Origin: a cyanobacterium endosymbiont of Rhopalodia gibberula
GTDB lineage: Bacteria; Cyanobacteriota; Cyanobacteriia; Cyanobacteriales; Microcystaceae
Reading direction: 5' to 3'
Length of the DNA stretch: 64,000 nt
Assembly (NCBI RefSeq): GCF_003574135.1
Contig: NZ_AP018341.1
Location: 2,517,740-2,581,739, forward strand
This document shows positions 43,141-52,523 of the stretch, piece by piece (the stretch's first letter is position 1; each line of letters begins with the position of its first letter). The notes beneath the pieces were generated by a model. That model was not told the origin of the DNA. It saw nothing but the letters and a program-made list of their open reading frames with translations, and made no database searches. The position numbers and the translations under genes were made by a program.

Positions 43141-44238
43141 ATGACTTTGATTTTGACTTTTCTAGGTAAAGGCGATAGTCATCAAAGTTCAGTGTCGATC
43201 GCAACTGCCCAAAAACTATCCGGTTTAGGGTCACGGGTTCTCTTGGTGGGACAAAACCCCGGACCTACTTTGAGCACTTTACTTGGAACCCCTGTGAATA
43301 CTTCTCCAACAGAAGTGTCGCCTAATTTGATGGCAGTTAAGTTGTCCTCAACTTTTATGTTAGAGAAAGGATGGGAAAAAGTTAAAGAATTAGAATCCCA
43401 ATATTTGCGGTCGCCGACTCTGAAAAATGTCTATGGTCAAGAACTGGGTATTTTGCCAGGAATGGATAGAGCTTTGTCCCTCAATGCCTTATGGGAATAT
43501 TACCAAAGTGGCAAGTACGATGTTATTATCTACGACGGTGACAGCCCTCTAAGTACCTTACAGATGTTTGGAATCCCAGAAATACTCAGTTGGTATCTGC
43601 GGCGATTTGGTCAGGTATTGAGAGAATCAGATGTGGGCAAAACACTTTCTCCCTTTATTCAACCCATCACTAATGCCATTTTAAATGTCTCTTGGACATT
43701 AGATTATCTTGCCCAAGAACCTACTAATCACGCCAATGATATTTTAGGGAAATGGAAAAAGACTTTGGCTAATCCTAGCCATGTGGCAACCTATTTAGTG
43801 ACCACTGATGACGAATTGGCAATTGCTGAGACCAAATATTATTGGGGTTGTGCTCAACAGGTGGGGTTAATGGTTAAAGGGGTTTTGGTTAATCAAGGTC
43901 AACTTAGTGATTCTCTGTCTCAAGAATTTTCTCCTTTATCAGTGACAGCTATTCCCCGACCAACAGGAACAGATTGGCAATCCTTACAGTATGCTTTACC
44001 AGATTTCCTCGCTGATTTTATGCCCCCTCAACCTATTACGGTCGATGCAGTTTCTAGAGAGGTTCGGGTATTTTTGCCAGGATTCGAAAAAAATCAAGTT
44101 AAACTAACTCAATATGGTCCAGGAATTACCATTGAGGCAGGAGATCAACGGCGAAATATTGACCTGCCTGTGCCTTTACGAAGACAACCTGTTAGAGGTG
44201 CAAAATTCCAAAATCACTATTTGATTATTTCTTTCTAA
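43141..44238 (+). CDS. ArsA/Get3-like protein with altered P-loop and HSP20-like tail
   Basis: The product is 365 residues, a full-length member of the cyanobacterial ArsA/Get3-fold family next to petP. Conserved pieces are the N-terminal strand (LILTFLGKG), LESQYLRSPTLKNVYGQELG, LPGMD, and a C-terminal alpha-crystallin-like domain from about residue 295 (REVRVFLPGFEKNQVKLT). The nucleotide site is odd: the deviant Walker A expected as GKGG-x-G-K-S/T reads GKGDSHQSS at 9-17, with no lysine before the Ser pair. ATP binding may be lost, or the protein may have become a chaperone-like binder. In operon with petP, 26 bp spacing. Confidence 0.78.
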   Translation: MTLILTFLGKGDSHQSSVSIATAQKLSGLGSRVLLVGQNPGPTLSTLLGTPVNTSPTEVSPNLMAVKLSSTFMLEKGWEKVKELESQYLRSPTLKNVYGQELGILPGMDRALSLNALWEYYQSGKYDVIIYDGDSPLSTLQMFGIPEILSWYLRRFGQVLRESDVGKTLSPFIQPITNAILNVSWTLDYLAQEPTNHANDILGKWKKTLANPSHVATYLVTTDDELAIAETKYYWGCAQQVGLMVKGVLVNQGQLSDSLSQEFSPLSVTAIPRPTGTDWQSLQYALPDFLADFMPPQPITVDAVSREVRVFLPGFEKNQVKLTQYGPGITIEAGDQRRNIDLPVPLRRQPVRGAKFQNHYLIISF

Positions 44239-44240
44239 TT

Positions 44241-44269
44241 CCATGGGCGTATCTGGAATACGCCCATGG
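44241..44269 (+). terminator. Hairpin between the ArsA-like gene and chlG
   Basis: CCATGGGCGTAT and ATACGCCCATGG form a perfect 12-bp GC-rich stem with loop CTGGA, starting 3 bp after the ArsA-like stop. It likely ends or attenuates that transcript before chlG. The downstream T-tract is weak. Confidence 0.6.
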
Positions 44270-44318
44270 TTCAGTTTCTTAGGAATTCATCATTGAATGC
44301 CATTGTATTAATTCATAA

Positions 44319-45305
44319 TTGCTTATGTGTGAATTTTCTACATCTAAGACTAAAGATGGGAGAAAGACTACCCGTCAACTACTAGGGATGAAGGGGGCTG
44401 CTCCCGGAGAAACATCGATTTGGAAATTACGACTGCAATTGATGAAACCCATCACCTGGATCCCCCTGATGTGGGGTATAGTCTGTGGCGCAGCCTCATC
44501 AGGAGAATATGTCTGGACGCTCGAAAATGCTCTGAAAATAGCTGCTTGCATGTTGCTTTCAGGTCCATTGATGGCTGGCTACACTCAAACTACCAATGAC
44601 TTTTATGACCGCGAAATTGATGTCATTAATGAACCCTATCGTCCCATTCCGTCAGGAGCAATTTCTGTTCCTCAAGTAGTTATTCAAATTCTAGTGCTAT
44701 TAGGGCTAGGACTAGCCCTAGGATACGCTTTAGATATCTGGGCAAATCATGAGTTCCCCATAATGTTCTTTCTGACCCTAGGGGGTGCACTTGTGGCTTA
44801 TATCTACTCAGCCCCTCCCTTTAAATTGAAACAAAATGGCTGGTTAGGAAATTATACTCTTGGTGCAAGTTACATTGCTTTACCTTGGTGGGCTGGTCAC
44901 GCTTTATTTGGAGAATTAAATTGGAAAATTGTGGACCTAACCCTGTTCTATAGTTTTACAGGTTTGGGCATTGCGATCGTTAACGATTTTAAGAGTGTCG
45001 AGGGCGATCATCAGCTAGGGCTAAAGTCCCTTCCGGTTATGTTTGGAATCAATAGGGCAGCTTGGATTTGTGTGATTATGATTGATTTTTTTCAAGTCGG
45101 GGTTGCCGGCTATCTGCTCTATATTCATCAAAACCTCTATGCAGCCATTTTATTATCGTTAGTGATACCTCAAGTTACCCTCCAAAATGTGCATTTTCTA
45201 AAAGCTCCTCTGCAAAATGATATCAAATATCAATCTAGGGCACAACCATTTCTGGTTTTAGGAATGTTGGTTACAGGGTTAGCATTAGGTCGTGCAGGGA
45301 TCTAA
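44319..45305 (+). CDS. chlG: Chlorophyll a synthase
   Basis: The product is 328 residues, a UbiA-type membrane prenyltransferase with about eight membrane segments. The first aspartate-rich motif NDFYDREID is at 93-101 and the second, NDFKSVEGD, at about 218-226. Family signatures (RLQLMKPITWIPLMWG, NEPYRPIPSGAIS, SAPPFKLKQNGWLGN) match ChlG rather than other UbiA enzymes. It esterifies chlorophyllide a with phytyl or geranylgeranyl diphosphate. All key residues look intact, which is notable where photosystem II genes are broken. The start (ATG 44319) is followed by a variable N-terminus; an internal ATG at codon 24 is also possible. Confidence 0.92.
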   Translation: MLMCEFSTSKTKDGRKTTRQLLGMKGAAPGETSIWKLRLQLMKPITWIPLMWGIVCGAASSGEYVWTLENALKIAACMLLSGPLMAGYTQTTNDFYDREIDVINEPYRPIPSGAISVPQVVIQILVLLGLGLALGYALDIWANHEFPIMFFLTLGGALVAYIYSAPPFKLKQNGWLGNYTLGASYIALPWWAGHALFGELNWKIVDLTLFYSFTGLGIAIVNDFKSVEGDHQLGLKSLPVMFGINRAAWICVIMIDFFQVGVAGYLLYIHQNLYAAILLSLVIPQVTLQNVHFLKAPLQNDIKYQSRAQPFLVLGMLVTGLALGRAGI

Positions 45306-45371
45306 GTGACTATAATCTTTTTGACTTACCTTTGATAACATACGAAGTCATACAAGAAAGTCTTCGCAATT

Positions 45372-46205
45372 TTATTGTTTCAGGTAGTCCCCACAAACAA
45401 TTCCTGACCATTGGACTTTCTTTTGTTTAGTCCGTCGGTAGGAAAAGAAATCATCGGGTTCTTGATAGGTACAATGAGGGGCGATCGCTATTTGGTTTGT
45501 CTTAATCCCTAATTTGTATAACTGCAACTCGTTAACCCGTCGTACATCCAGTCGTACCCGGCCAGGTTTTGGATCGGGTAAGATTGGAGAGTTAAACATA
45601 GTGCGTAAAGCTTCTAAAATCTCCTGGGGACTACTTGTTTCTTCTTTTTGGAATAGACTTGACCCCACTTCGGCTGCTACCTGTTCCGAGACTTGATAAA
45701 CTTCCCCTGAGATGGCTGGACCCATGGCAATGCGGAGATTATCTAAGGTACTCCCAAAATGTTGAAAACAGGCAATAGCTTCAGGAACAATGCGCTGTGC
45801 AGTGCCTCGCCATCCTGCATGAATAGCTGCTACTCGGTAAGTCTTAATATCTCCGACTAACACGGGGGTACAATCAGCACTAGCCACCCAAATAGCTTGA
45901 TTCCTATCATCAGTGATTAATCCGTCAGCAGGAGGAAAAGTATCTTTTAGAGTCTCCGTTGTTATTTGTGTCTCAACTTCTGTTGGAGTTAACACCCTAC
46001 GACCATGAACCTGCTTAACCCTATAGGTTGTTGCCTTTGGGTGTAAAACTTCTGTTAAATCTTCAGGAAGACGGGGGGAAAACTGTTGGGTTAAAAAGCC
46101 ATGTTTCCAATCTTGGAGCAAGGTACAAGTTAAGTAGGGAAGTCCATCCCATTCTTGCCATTGCCAAATGGGGGTTTGGTTTTGACGATTTAAGGAAGAA
46201 GCCAC
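45372..46205 (-). CDS. pgeF: PgeF/YfiH laccase-domain purine nucleoside phosphorylase
   Basis: The product is 277 residues from a GTG at 46205 with GAGG eight bases upstream. The longer ATG frame to 46310 would overlap the divergent birA start and adds residues not seen in the family. Metal and active-site motifs are intact: KQVHGRRVL, WVASADCTPVLV, IHAGWRGT, and the C-terminal APHCTY...FSYRR. Family members were annotated as laccases, but many are peptidoglycan-editing factors or purine nucleoside phosphorylases. Convergent with chlG (66 bp apart). Confidence 0.85.
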   Translation of the reverse strand: MASSLNRQNQTPIWQWQEWDGLPYLTCTLLQDWKHGFLTQQFSPRLPEDLTEVLHPKATTYRVKQVHGRRVLTPTEVETQITTETLKDTFPPADGLITDDRNQAIWVASADCTPVLVGDIKTYRVAAIHAGWRGTAQRIVPEAIACFQHFGSTLDNLRIAMGPAISGEVYQVSEQVAAEVGSSLFQKEETSSPQEILEALRTMFNSPILPDPKPGRVRLDVRRVNELQLYKLGIKTNQIAIAPHCTYQEPDDFFSYRRTKQKKVQWSGIVCGDYLKQ

Positions 46206-46295
46206 AGCTATTACCTCAATTTTTGATCTTAGGTCAATTTTATCAAATGACAAATGACAGAAGTTAGAACTGTTATATTCAGACCGGACATTTTC

Positions 46296-47114
46296 ATGGC
46301 TATCAATCAAGACAAACTACACAAAGAACTAATACAACTATCAAGTACTTCTCATTTTTTACCTCAGAATCTCTATTGTTTCAAAAAAATCTCTTCTACC
46401 AATGAAATTCTTTGGGAATTTCTAGATCTGGAAGACAATCTACCAGTTGTGGCTATTGCCTCTGAGCAAACTGCAGGACGTGGACAATGGGGACGTATTT
46501 GGCAATCTACTCCTGGAGGACTCTATCTGTCTGTTGCTATTACTCCCCAAATTTTGGTTAAGGATGCTTTCCATCTAACCCTATTGAGTGCCTGGGGTAT
46601 TGCTAACCTTTTACAAAAACATCAGATCCCCGTCAAATTAAAGTGGCCGAATGATCTCCTTCTCGAAGGTAGAAAATTAGGGGGGATCAAAACCGAGATT
46701 CGTATCCGCAACGGATATATTACCCATGCAGTGATCGGAGTAGGAATCAATTGGTCCAACACTGTCCCCCCGACGGGGATTACTTTACAATCTTGGAGTA
46801 AAACTCAAGAGTTTTGTTCTATTTCCTGTTTGGAAAAACTTGCGGCTATTACCCTCACCGGAATCTTTAATGGTTATCAAGACTATCTTGAGCAAGGCTG
46901 TGATCACCTGTTAAACAACTATCTTGAATTGCTTGATAGCTTAGGGCATTCTATAAAAGTTGAAGGTATTAAGGGAACAATCGTTGGTGTAACCTCCCAA
47001 GGAGAATTACAGGTACGTTTACAATCTTCAGGAGCTAAAACACAGATAAACTTACCCCCCAAGAGTATTTCTTTAGGGTATAAGGACATGCTATCTAGTG
47101 GTAACGATAGTTAG
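46296..47114 (+). CDS. birA: Biotin-[acetyl-CoA carboxylase] ligase
   Basis: The product is 272 residues from ATG 46296; an ATG at 46254 adds 14 residues but overlaps pgeF regulatory DNA. The ATP/biotin-binding segment TAGRGQWGRIW and KWPNDLLLEGRKLGGIKTE are intact, and the C-terminal SH3-like domain is present. There is no N-terminal DNA-binding domain, so it is a group I ligase that only attaches biotin to carboxyl carrier protein, not a repressor. Divergent from pgeF. Confidence 0.9.
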   Translation: MAINQDKLHKELIQLSSTSHFLPQNLYCFKKISSTNEILWEFLDLEDNLPVVAIASEQTAGRGQWGRIWQSTPGGLYLSVAITPQILVKDAFHLTLLSAWGIANLLQKHQIPVKLKWPNDLLLEGRKLGGIKTEIRIRNGYITHAVIGVGINWSNTVPPTGITLQSWSKTQEFCSISCLEKLAAITLTGIFNGYQDYLEQGCDHLLNNYLELLDSLGHSIKVEGIKGTIVGVTSQGELQVRLQSSGAKTQINLPPKSISLGYKDMLSSGNDS

Positions 47115-47161
47115 GCTAATAAATCTTGAAAAAGACACCGACAAACTAGTCCCCGCGCCCG

Positions 47162-47196
47162 GCCTAACTGACGTATTTATCATACGTCGGTTAGGC
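47162..47196. terminator. Bidirectional terminator after birA
   Basis: GCCTAACTGACGTA and TACGTCGGTTAGGC form a 14-bp stem (one G-T pair) with loop TTTATCA. It sits between the convergent birA and the small membrane-protein gene, 48 bp after birA and 40 bp beyond the other stop. Confidence 0.6.
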
Positions 47197-47235
47197 TAAT
47201 TACTATCTAAAACTATCTGATTAGGATTTTAATCC

Positions 47236-47625
47236 TTAGTGAACAACATTACAGGTTAAAGGACAAGAAGCATAAACTGAACTATGGGACGGTTTGGCTT
47301 CGCCATGCAGCCATCTGAGCCAACTGACTTCTTGAGGATGAACCCCTTTTAATGTCAACATGGCTGCGGCTAAAAGAATAGCCAATAGATTAGCTCCAAT
47401 CAGAGAACCAGCTACCAGTAAAACCGCACTAACAGGTAACACAGACTGTAAAATTACCGACCCTAGTGCTCCTACAGTTGCCATTAAGACAATTAAAGGG
47501 AATCCTACAACCAATAAACAAACTGTTAGAGTAAAACTCCATATCAAAAAACTTTTAACAAAAGTTAACGAATAATGTCTTCCAAAACCTGACTTTTGTG
47601 TGATTTCCATAAGACTCTCCTCCAA
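47236..47625 (-). CDS. Small membrane protein, unknown function
   Basis: The product is 129 residues (a second ATG five codons in is possible). Three strongly hydrophobic segments (about 23-50, 52-74, 77-97) suggest membrane insertion. The C-terminus is soluble, with HPQEVSWLRWLHGE and a cysteine pair (ASCPLTC). It resembles short conserved cyanobacterial membrane proteins, but I cannot name the family. Clean frame and strong helices support a real gene. Confidence 0.62.
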   Translation of the reverse strand: MEESLMEITQKSGFGRHYSLTFVKSFLIWSFTLTVCLLVVGFPLIVLMATVGALGSVILQSVLPVSAVLLVAGSLIGANLLAILLAAAMLTLKGVHPQEVSWLRWLHGEAKPSHSSVYASCPLTCNVVH

Positions 47626-49342
47626 AGTAAATTAGTAAAACTATTTGAAATATAGTGCTTGAGACTTAGTATAGATAAATTGGAGAAAAAATGAGCATCT
47701 TGAAAAGAAAATTTACATTTTTAGGGGATTTTATGTGGTAAGTATTGAGATTTATTGCAGAAAAACAATCTTGGAGTTTCAAAATATATAATTGCTCTCG
47801 ACCTTTTAACTCAGACAGAATCAGTATAGAAGTCGATCTGTACTCTAAGTGATTGATCTTTCCCACAAAGAATCGACTCACTCGAGAGTTCCCTAAAGAA
47901 AAGTTAATAAAAAATTCATACAATGTTTATATTTCTTAATGTGATCTAGTATTTTTCTAAGAAACTAGAAAAATACTAAAGTCAACAGAGTGTCTGTTAC
48001 AAGTTTAAAATGATCGCCATAAACAAACCCCAAACTGTGTTAACGGATTCAGCAATAAGGACTCTGATTTACTAATGTCATCTATTCGTTCAGGGGTGTT
48101 CTTGCAGTTGTGGCAGTAAAGGATTTGATTTGAGTTGAGTAAAGTTCTTTAAAGAAGAAAAGATAAAGCTAGTGTGATTGGACGATCAATAAGAGTGTGA
48201 ATAAAATTGCCATCCATACCATCTACAATGAACTTTCTCAAGAGTGTGTACAACAACTTATCATAGGATAATGGGGTATTCCATGAAACTGTAGGAAAAA
48301 TCTGTTGAGAATGTCTAGATAAATTAGGTTTTAATCTTCGGTCAACAGTCACTTTTAGTTGATACATAAGGGGAACAAAAAAGAATTGAGTAGACATAAA
48401 GAAAAGGAGTAGGCTTAATAGATGCGATTTATTGAAAATAAAAAAATAGTTTGAATATAAACTAGCTTGGAAGAGTTTAAAAGATGAAAATTATATTTTT
48501 ATTTCCTAGAATTGATAACGAATGATCAAAAATAAAATAGGATGAATATAAATTAGCAATGGTAGTTATAGAAGTAGTTTAATTGCGCTTATAACGAAAT
48601 TATTTAGAGGCGAATATATTTCTTTCTAAGAGTCAGAAAACAAAAAAAATTCATTAACTATAAACTAAATATAAAAATCTAAATTTTATTCATCTAGATT
48701 AAAACTTGTGTTATATTCATACCAACTAATAAGTACATTATAGTTATTAATATAGTATCGTCTATTGGTCTCCGAATACTTAGATCTAGCAGTGTTAATT
48801 TAATACTCAATTTGATAGCTATGTCACATAAACAAATAGAAAATATAGCCAATGATAATAAGTTATACTTTTTATTTATTTATCTAATCGAAGATATCAC
48901 TTACTATTTAGTAAGACTTATTCAAATTTATTAATTGTTGTTAAATACTCATTAATTTAAGGCTTATTTACCTAATATCTATAATTTTTTTTAAAGTTTT
49001 TATAAACGTAAACTGTTAAAGACTACATCATTTAAAGGAAACATGATGAAATTACAGAATTAATGAATAATAGATGATATGATGACACGACTGGCAGTAA
49101 TTAGTTTTTGTTTAATTTCTATCAAGAAAAGTTAATCACTGAAGATATAGCCTTAGAGGACACTTCCATTACTAATTAAATAGTCATAATGTTACGAGTT
49201 AAAATGTTGAGTAAGTATTACTTAACAAAGTAAAGATAAAAAATTATCTATCCGTATAAAATAGAGTTGTTAATCTACTAACATCTTTATCCTTACTTTG
49301 TTGTCAAAACTTAACAATTTTGACCCAGGAACTTCTGAATTT
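47626..49342. other. 1.7-kb AT-rich gap
   Basis: Nothing with family resemblance was found. Minus-strand frames of 85 and 82 codons (47666-47923, 48149-48397) have no recognisable motif and are probably chance. A 12-bp stem (TAGTATTTTTCT/AGAAAAATACTA) near 47948-47979 is a possible relic terminator. The last 100 bp lead to the KaiB-like gene. Confidence 0.45.
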
Positions 49343-50101
49343 ATGATGACTCCTGTGATTCCAATAGAATTTTTTAAAGGCATTGCTCTTTTCACCCCCG
49401 GCGGAGATCTAGTTTATTGTTGTGATCGCACAAAGCGAGTTAAGTGGCACGCTCATTTATGTGTAGCTTTACAGGAATTATTACATTTACCTGAACCTCC
49501 TCATTTTTTAATTCCTGGTTATACAGCTACCATTGATAGTTGGTTTTCCAAGACAGATGATAAGGTTCAAACCGTTGCTGAACTTTATCCACCCCTAAGA
49601 CGATATCAACCCCTATTGAATTCCGTCTTTGGGATGACTGACCTAACTTGGCAGACAGCAACCTGGCAAGAGGAAGTTTGTAATCCAATTATCTTAGAAA
49701 CTTATCGAGACGAATTTCCTCAATTGTGGGACAATCATGATTTGATTGTGTCTTGGGACCATTATTGCAACCAAGAGTCCCAACATCAGTTAGTTTTTTC
49801 TGTATCAGATGAAACAGATCATACAAAAATTCATCAAGGATATATTTTGCGTCTTTTTGTAGCGGGAAATAGTACCACGACAAAACAAACCTTAGAAATT
49901 ATTCATAGGTTGCTTGAAAAAGAGTTGGAACATCCCTACACTCTTAAAGTTATTGATATTTCTAAACACCCAGACCAAGCGGAAACTCATCATATCTCAG
50001 CCACACCAACTCTTATTCGTGTTTGGCCTAAACCAGTAAGGCGCATTATTGGAGAGTTAGAAGATCCCTCTAGAATATTACAACTTGTTTCAAGTATTTA
50101 A
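49343..50101 (+). CDS. KaiB-like (thioredoxin-fold) protein with N-terminal cyanobacterial domain
   Basis: The product is 252 residues from the ATG pair at 49343/49346. A TTG at 49298 gives 267, but an AGGA upstream of the ATG favours the shorter form. The first 165 residues are a conserved cyanobacterial domain of unknown role (FFKGIALFTPGGDLVYCCD). The C-terminal 90 are a KaiB-like fold (LRLFVAGNS, then SATPTLIRVWPKPVRRIIGE), the same fold as KaiB and the SasA sensor domain. It is not KaiB itself, which is about 100 residues. A link to clock output is plausible but unproven. Confidence 0.8.
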   Translation: MMTPVIPIEFFKGIALFTPGGDLVYCCDRTKRVKWHAHLCVALQELLHLPEPPHFLIPGYTATIDSWFSKTDDKVQTVAELYPPLRRYQPLLNSVFGMTDLTWQTATWQEEVCNPIILETYRDEFPQLWDNHDLIVSWDHYCNQESQHQLVFSVSDETDHTKIHQGYILRLFVAGNSTTTKQTLEIIHRLLEKELEHPYTLKVIDISKHPDQAETHHISATPTLIRVWPKPVRRIIGELEDPSRILQLVSSI

Positions 50102-50174
50102 TACTCAACTATTTTTATACAAACTATCCCACTGTATAGGAGTATGAGGGTTTTCGTAGCGCTATACTCTCAAT

Positions 50175-50222
50175 TGAAGGCAAAGTAGAGGCTGATGGTC
50201 GTCAGCCTCTACTTTGCCTTCA
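50175..50222. terminator. Strong bidirectional hairpin between the KaiB-like gene and aroF
   Basis: A 21-bp perfect stem (arms 50175-50195 and 50202-50222, core GGCAAAGTAGAGGCTGA) with a 6-base loop sits between two convergent genes. It is the strongest hairpin in this part of the window and is well placed to end both transcripts. Confidence 0.75.
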
Positions 50223-50256
50223 TGAAAATGGATAATTAATCCATGAGTTATTCAAG

Positions 50257-51318
50257 TTATTGGGCAAAAACGACTTTAGGTTGACTCCAACGGCCCACCG
50301 TATTGCCTATTACGGACAACTCCTTCATCAAACGGTCAAATATTTCTGGGGTTAAAGATTGGGGACCATCAGATAAAGCCTTAGCCGGGTTAGGATGAAC
50401 TTCAATCATCAAAGAATCCGTCCCTGCCGCAATCGCCGCGGCCGCCATAGACGGCACATAGTCTGATTTTCCAGTTCCATGACTCGGATCAATCATTATC
50501 GGTAAATGGGTTAAAGACCGTAACACCGGAATAGATGATAAATCTAAAGTATTACGGGTATATTTCTGATCAAAAGTACGAATTCCTCGTTCACAGAGAA
50601 TAATATTACTATTTCCTGCTGCTAAGACATACTCGGCTGCCATTAACCAATCATCGATGGTAGCTGCCATTCCCCGCTTCAATAACACAGGTTTATTCTG
50701 AGAGCCAACTTTTTTTAGGAGAGCGAAGTTCTGCATATTTCTAGCTCCAACTTGCACAACATCAGCGACTTCGGCTACCTTATCCACATCGGCAGTATCC
50801 ATGACTTCAGTAATAATTCCGAGTCCACTAGCTTCTCGCGCGGCTGCCAATAATTCTAGGGCACTTTCTCCATGACCTTGAAAGGCATAAGGAGAAGTAC
50901 GAGGTTTATAAGCTCCTCCTCGCAAAAACTTCGCTCCTGCGCTCTTAACTTGCATGGCAGTTCCGATGATCATTTCCTCATTTTCCACAGAACATGGACC
51001 AGCAACCACCACTACAGGATGATTTTTACCAAAGGCTACTACTTCATTAGGAGTACTAACCAACACTTCACTATGATGTCCATGGCGAAATTCGAGACTC
51101 GCCCGTTTGAAAGGTTTACCGACTCGTAACACCTGTTGAATCCAAAGACTTAATTCTTCAATGCGAGAAAGTTCAAGAGTAGCTGTTTCTCCAACCAAGC
51201 CAATCACAACTTGTTGAGCACCTGTAATTTTTTCAGGAGTCAAGTTTATCTGTTTGACTTCTTCAATAATGCGTTCAATTTCAGCTTCTGGAGAACCTGA
51301 TTTCATAATAATAATCAT
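50257..51318 (-). CDS. aroF: 3-deoxy-7-phosphoheptulonate (DAHP) synthase, type I-beta
   Basis: The product is 353 residues. The N-terminal ferredoxin-like regulatory segment (about 1-70) precedes a TIM barrel with [22 protein letters not shown] and IDPSHGTGK, the metal and phosphoenolpyruvate/erythrose-4-phosphate site of the AroG/KDSA-related class. It catalyses the first step of the shikimate pathway, feeding aromatic amino acids, quinones and folate. Start ATG 51318, with full length retained. Confidence 0.92.
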   Translation of the reverse strand: MIIIMKSGSPEAEIERIIEEVKQINLTPEKITGAQQVVIGLVGETATLELSRIEELSLWIQQVLRVGKPFKRASLEFRHGHHSEVLVSTPNEVVAFGKNHPVVVVAGPCSVENEEMIIGTAMQVKSAGAKFLRGGAYKPRTSPYAFQGHGESALELLAAAREASGLGIITEVMDTADVDKVAEVADVVQVGARNMQNFALLKKVGSQNKPVLLKRGMAATIDDWLMAAEYVLAAGNSNIILCERGIRTFDQKYTRNTLDLSSIPVLRSLTHLPIMIDPSHGTGKSDYVPSMAAAAIAAGTDSLMIEVHPNPAKALSDGPQSLTPEIFDRLMKELSVIGNTVGRWSQPKVVFAQ

Positions 51319-51634
51319 TGTTTTATTCCTCTGAATGTCAGTAAATATTTCCTTTTTGGTGCTTTAATCAATGTTAGTTTAGTAAATTTATCGCATCACA
51401 CAAAGTATATTTATGCTCTCATGCTAAAGGCAAAAGGAGCCTAATCACTTCGGTGATAACTATGACACTATAGAATGTGTCACAATCCGTCAAGGTTTTG
51501 CCATCGTCGAACGATAACTACCTCATTTAGCATCAATTTAAATACAACTATATTTCTCACGCTAAGCATTGACAGTGCCGTTAAAATTAGTTGTCAACTC
51601 TTGCCATCTCCACTAACTATCCACTTTCTATGGT

Positions 51635-51781
51635 TTATTTTAAGAAGTAGATAAAGATGCCGTAGCTTAATTCCAAGACCCTTAACCCAAAGAAACCTAA
51701 ACTCACTGCACTAACGACTGCGGTGAGAATATCGAGCCGGTTATGGCTGACAAGCCAATCAAAAATTAAAAATGAGGAAAA
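51635..51781 (-). pseudogene. Membrane-protein C-terminal fragment
   Basis: 48 uninterrupted minus-strand codons, without a start codon, end at TAA 51635-51637: FLIFDWLVSHNRLDILTAVV is followed by SAVSLGFFGLRVLEL. It reads as one membrane helix plus tail. A stop lies just upstream at 51782-51784. Unknown family, likely the end of a decayed gene. Confidence 0.35.
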
Positions 51782-52042
51782 TCATAAAGCTGTAGAAATT
51801 TTAGAAAAAAGCCGTTCGTTACATCATTCGTCGACTGAATCAAGAATTGCCTTGAAGCTGGCATCTTTTGGATTTCATGGAGAGTTAGTGGAATATCTGG
51901 GAAAAGAAGTTCGACTCAAAGTTAAGGTAGTTTCAAAAAGTTTCTTCTGTTTTTTGACGAGATTCAAAGGGTAAAGAATTTTAGGAAAATTTAGAAGCCA
52001 TAGGTCTTTTTGAGATTTAATAAAGTCGTTCGACGAGAAGTC

Positions 52043-52082
52043 ATGAGGTATGTCCTTAAAACAGTTTAAGGACATACCTCAT
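52043..52082 (-). terminator. Hairpin after rpsO
   Basis: A perfect 18-bp stem (arms ATGAGGTATGTCCTTAAA and its complement, loop ACAG) starts 51 bp beyond the rpsO stop. Likely the rpsO terminator; the stem is long compared with ordinary terminators. Confidence 0.6.
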
Positions 52083-52133
52083 TGTCCTTTAGTCTTCTAG
52101 AAGATGCTTGATAAGTCATAAAGAGAGCTTAAT

Positions 52134-52403
52134 CTAGCGACGAATTCCTAAGCTTTTAATTAGAGCTTGATAACGGTTTGTATCTTTGCTGTTGATGTAG
52201 GCAAGCAACCGTCTACGACGACCAATCATTTTTAGTAGTCCTCGACGGGAAGCATGATCCTTAGGATTTTTTTGTAGATGTCCGGTTAATTGACTAATTC
52301 GCTTCGTTAGTAAAGCAACTTGTAAATCAGGAGAACCTGTATCAGTCTCATGGACCTGGTAGGAGCTCATCAGCTCCTGTTTTTCACTAGCTGTTAAACT
52401 CAT
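52134..52403 (-). CDS. rpsO: 30S ribosomal protein S15
   Basis: The product is 89 residues, exactly the usual length. It has the S15 signature [15 protein letters not shown] and the C-terminal [18 protein letters not shown] rRNA-binding helices. It binds 16S rRNA early in small-subunit assembly. Start ATG 52403. The downstream stem-loop is a strong terminator candidate. Confidence 0.96.
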   Translation of the reverse strand: MSLTASEKQELMSSYQVHETDTGSPDLQVALLTKRISQLTGHLQKNPKDHASRRGLLKMIGRRRRLLAYINSKDTNRYQALIKSLGIRR

Positions 52404-52523
52404 CGCACAGAAATATTTATGAAGGTTGTATTTGCAGTCTATTATAATACCATTTATTTCCTGAATTCCGTAAATTTACAACGACTGAGATCGTGGAAAA
52501 GACTTAGATATCTTTAACAATTA

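Larger units (their letters stand above)
51319..52133. other. 0.8-kb gap with one fragment and the rpsO terminator
   Basis: It contains a 48-codon hydrophobic remnant (51635-51781) and the hairpin at 52043-52082. An 83-codon plus-strand frame at 51723-51974 (VEILEKSRSLHHSSTESRIA) has protein-like character but no known family; it may be another relic. Confidence 0.5.

Noticed and set aside
48149-48397. 82-codon minus-strand ORF
   Set aside because: No motif, AT-driven composition, no supporting neighbours.
51723-51974. 83-codon plus-strand ORF
   Set aside because: It reads protein-like in part but overlaps a minus-strand membrane fragment and has no family; kept only as a remark.
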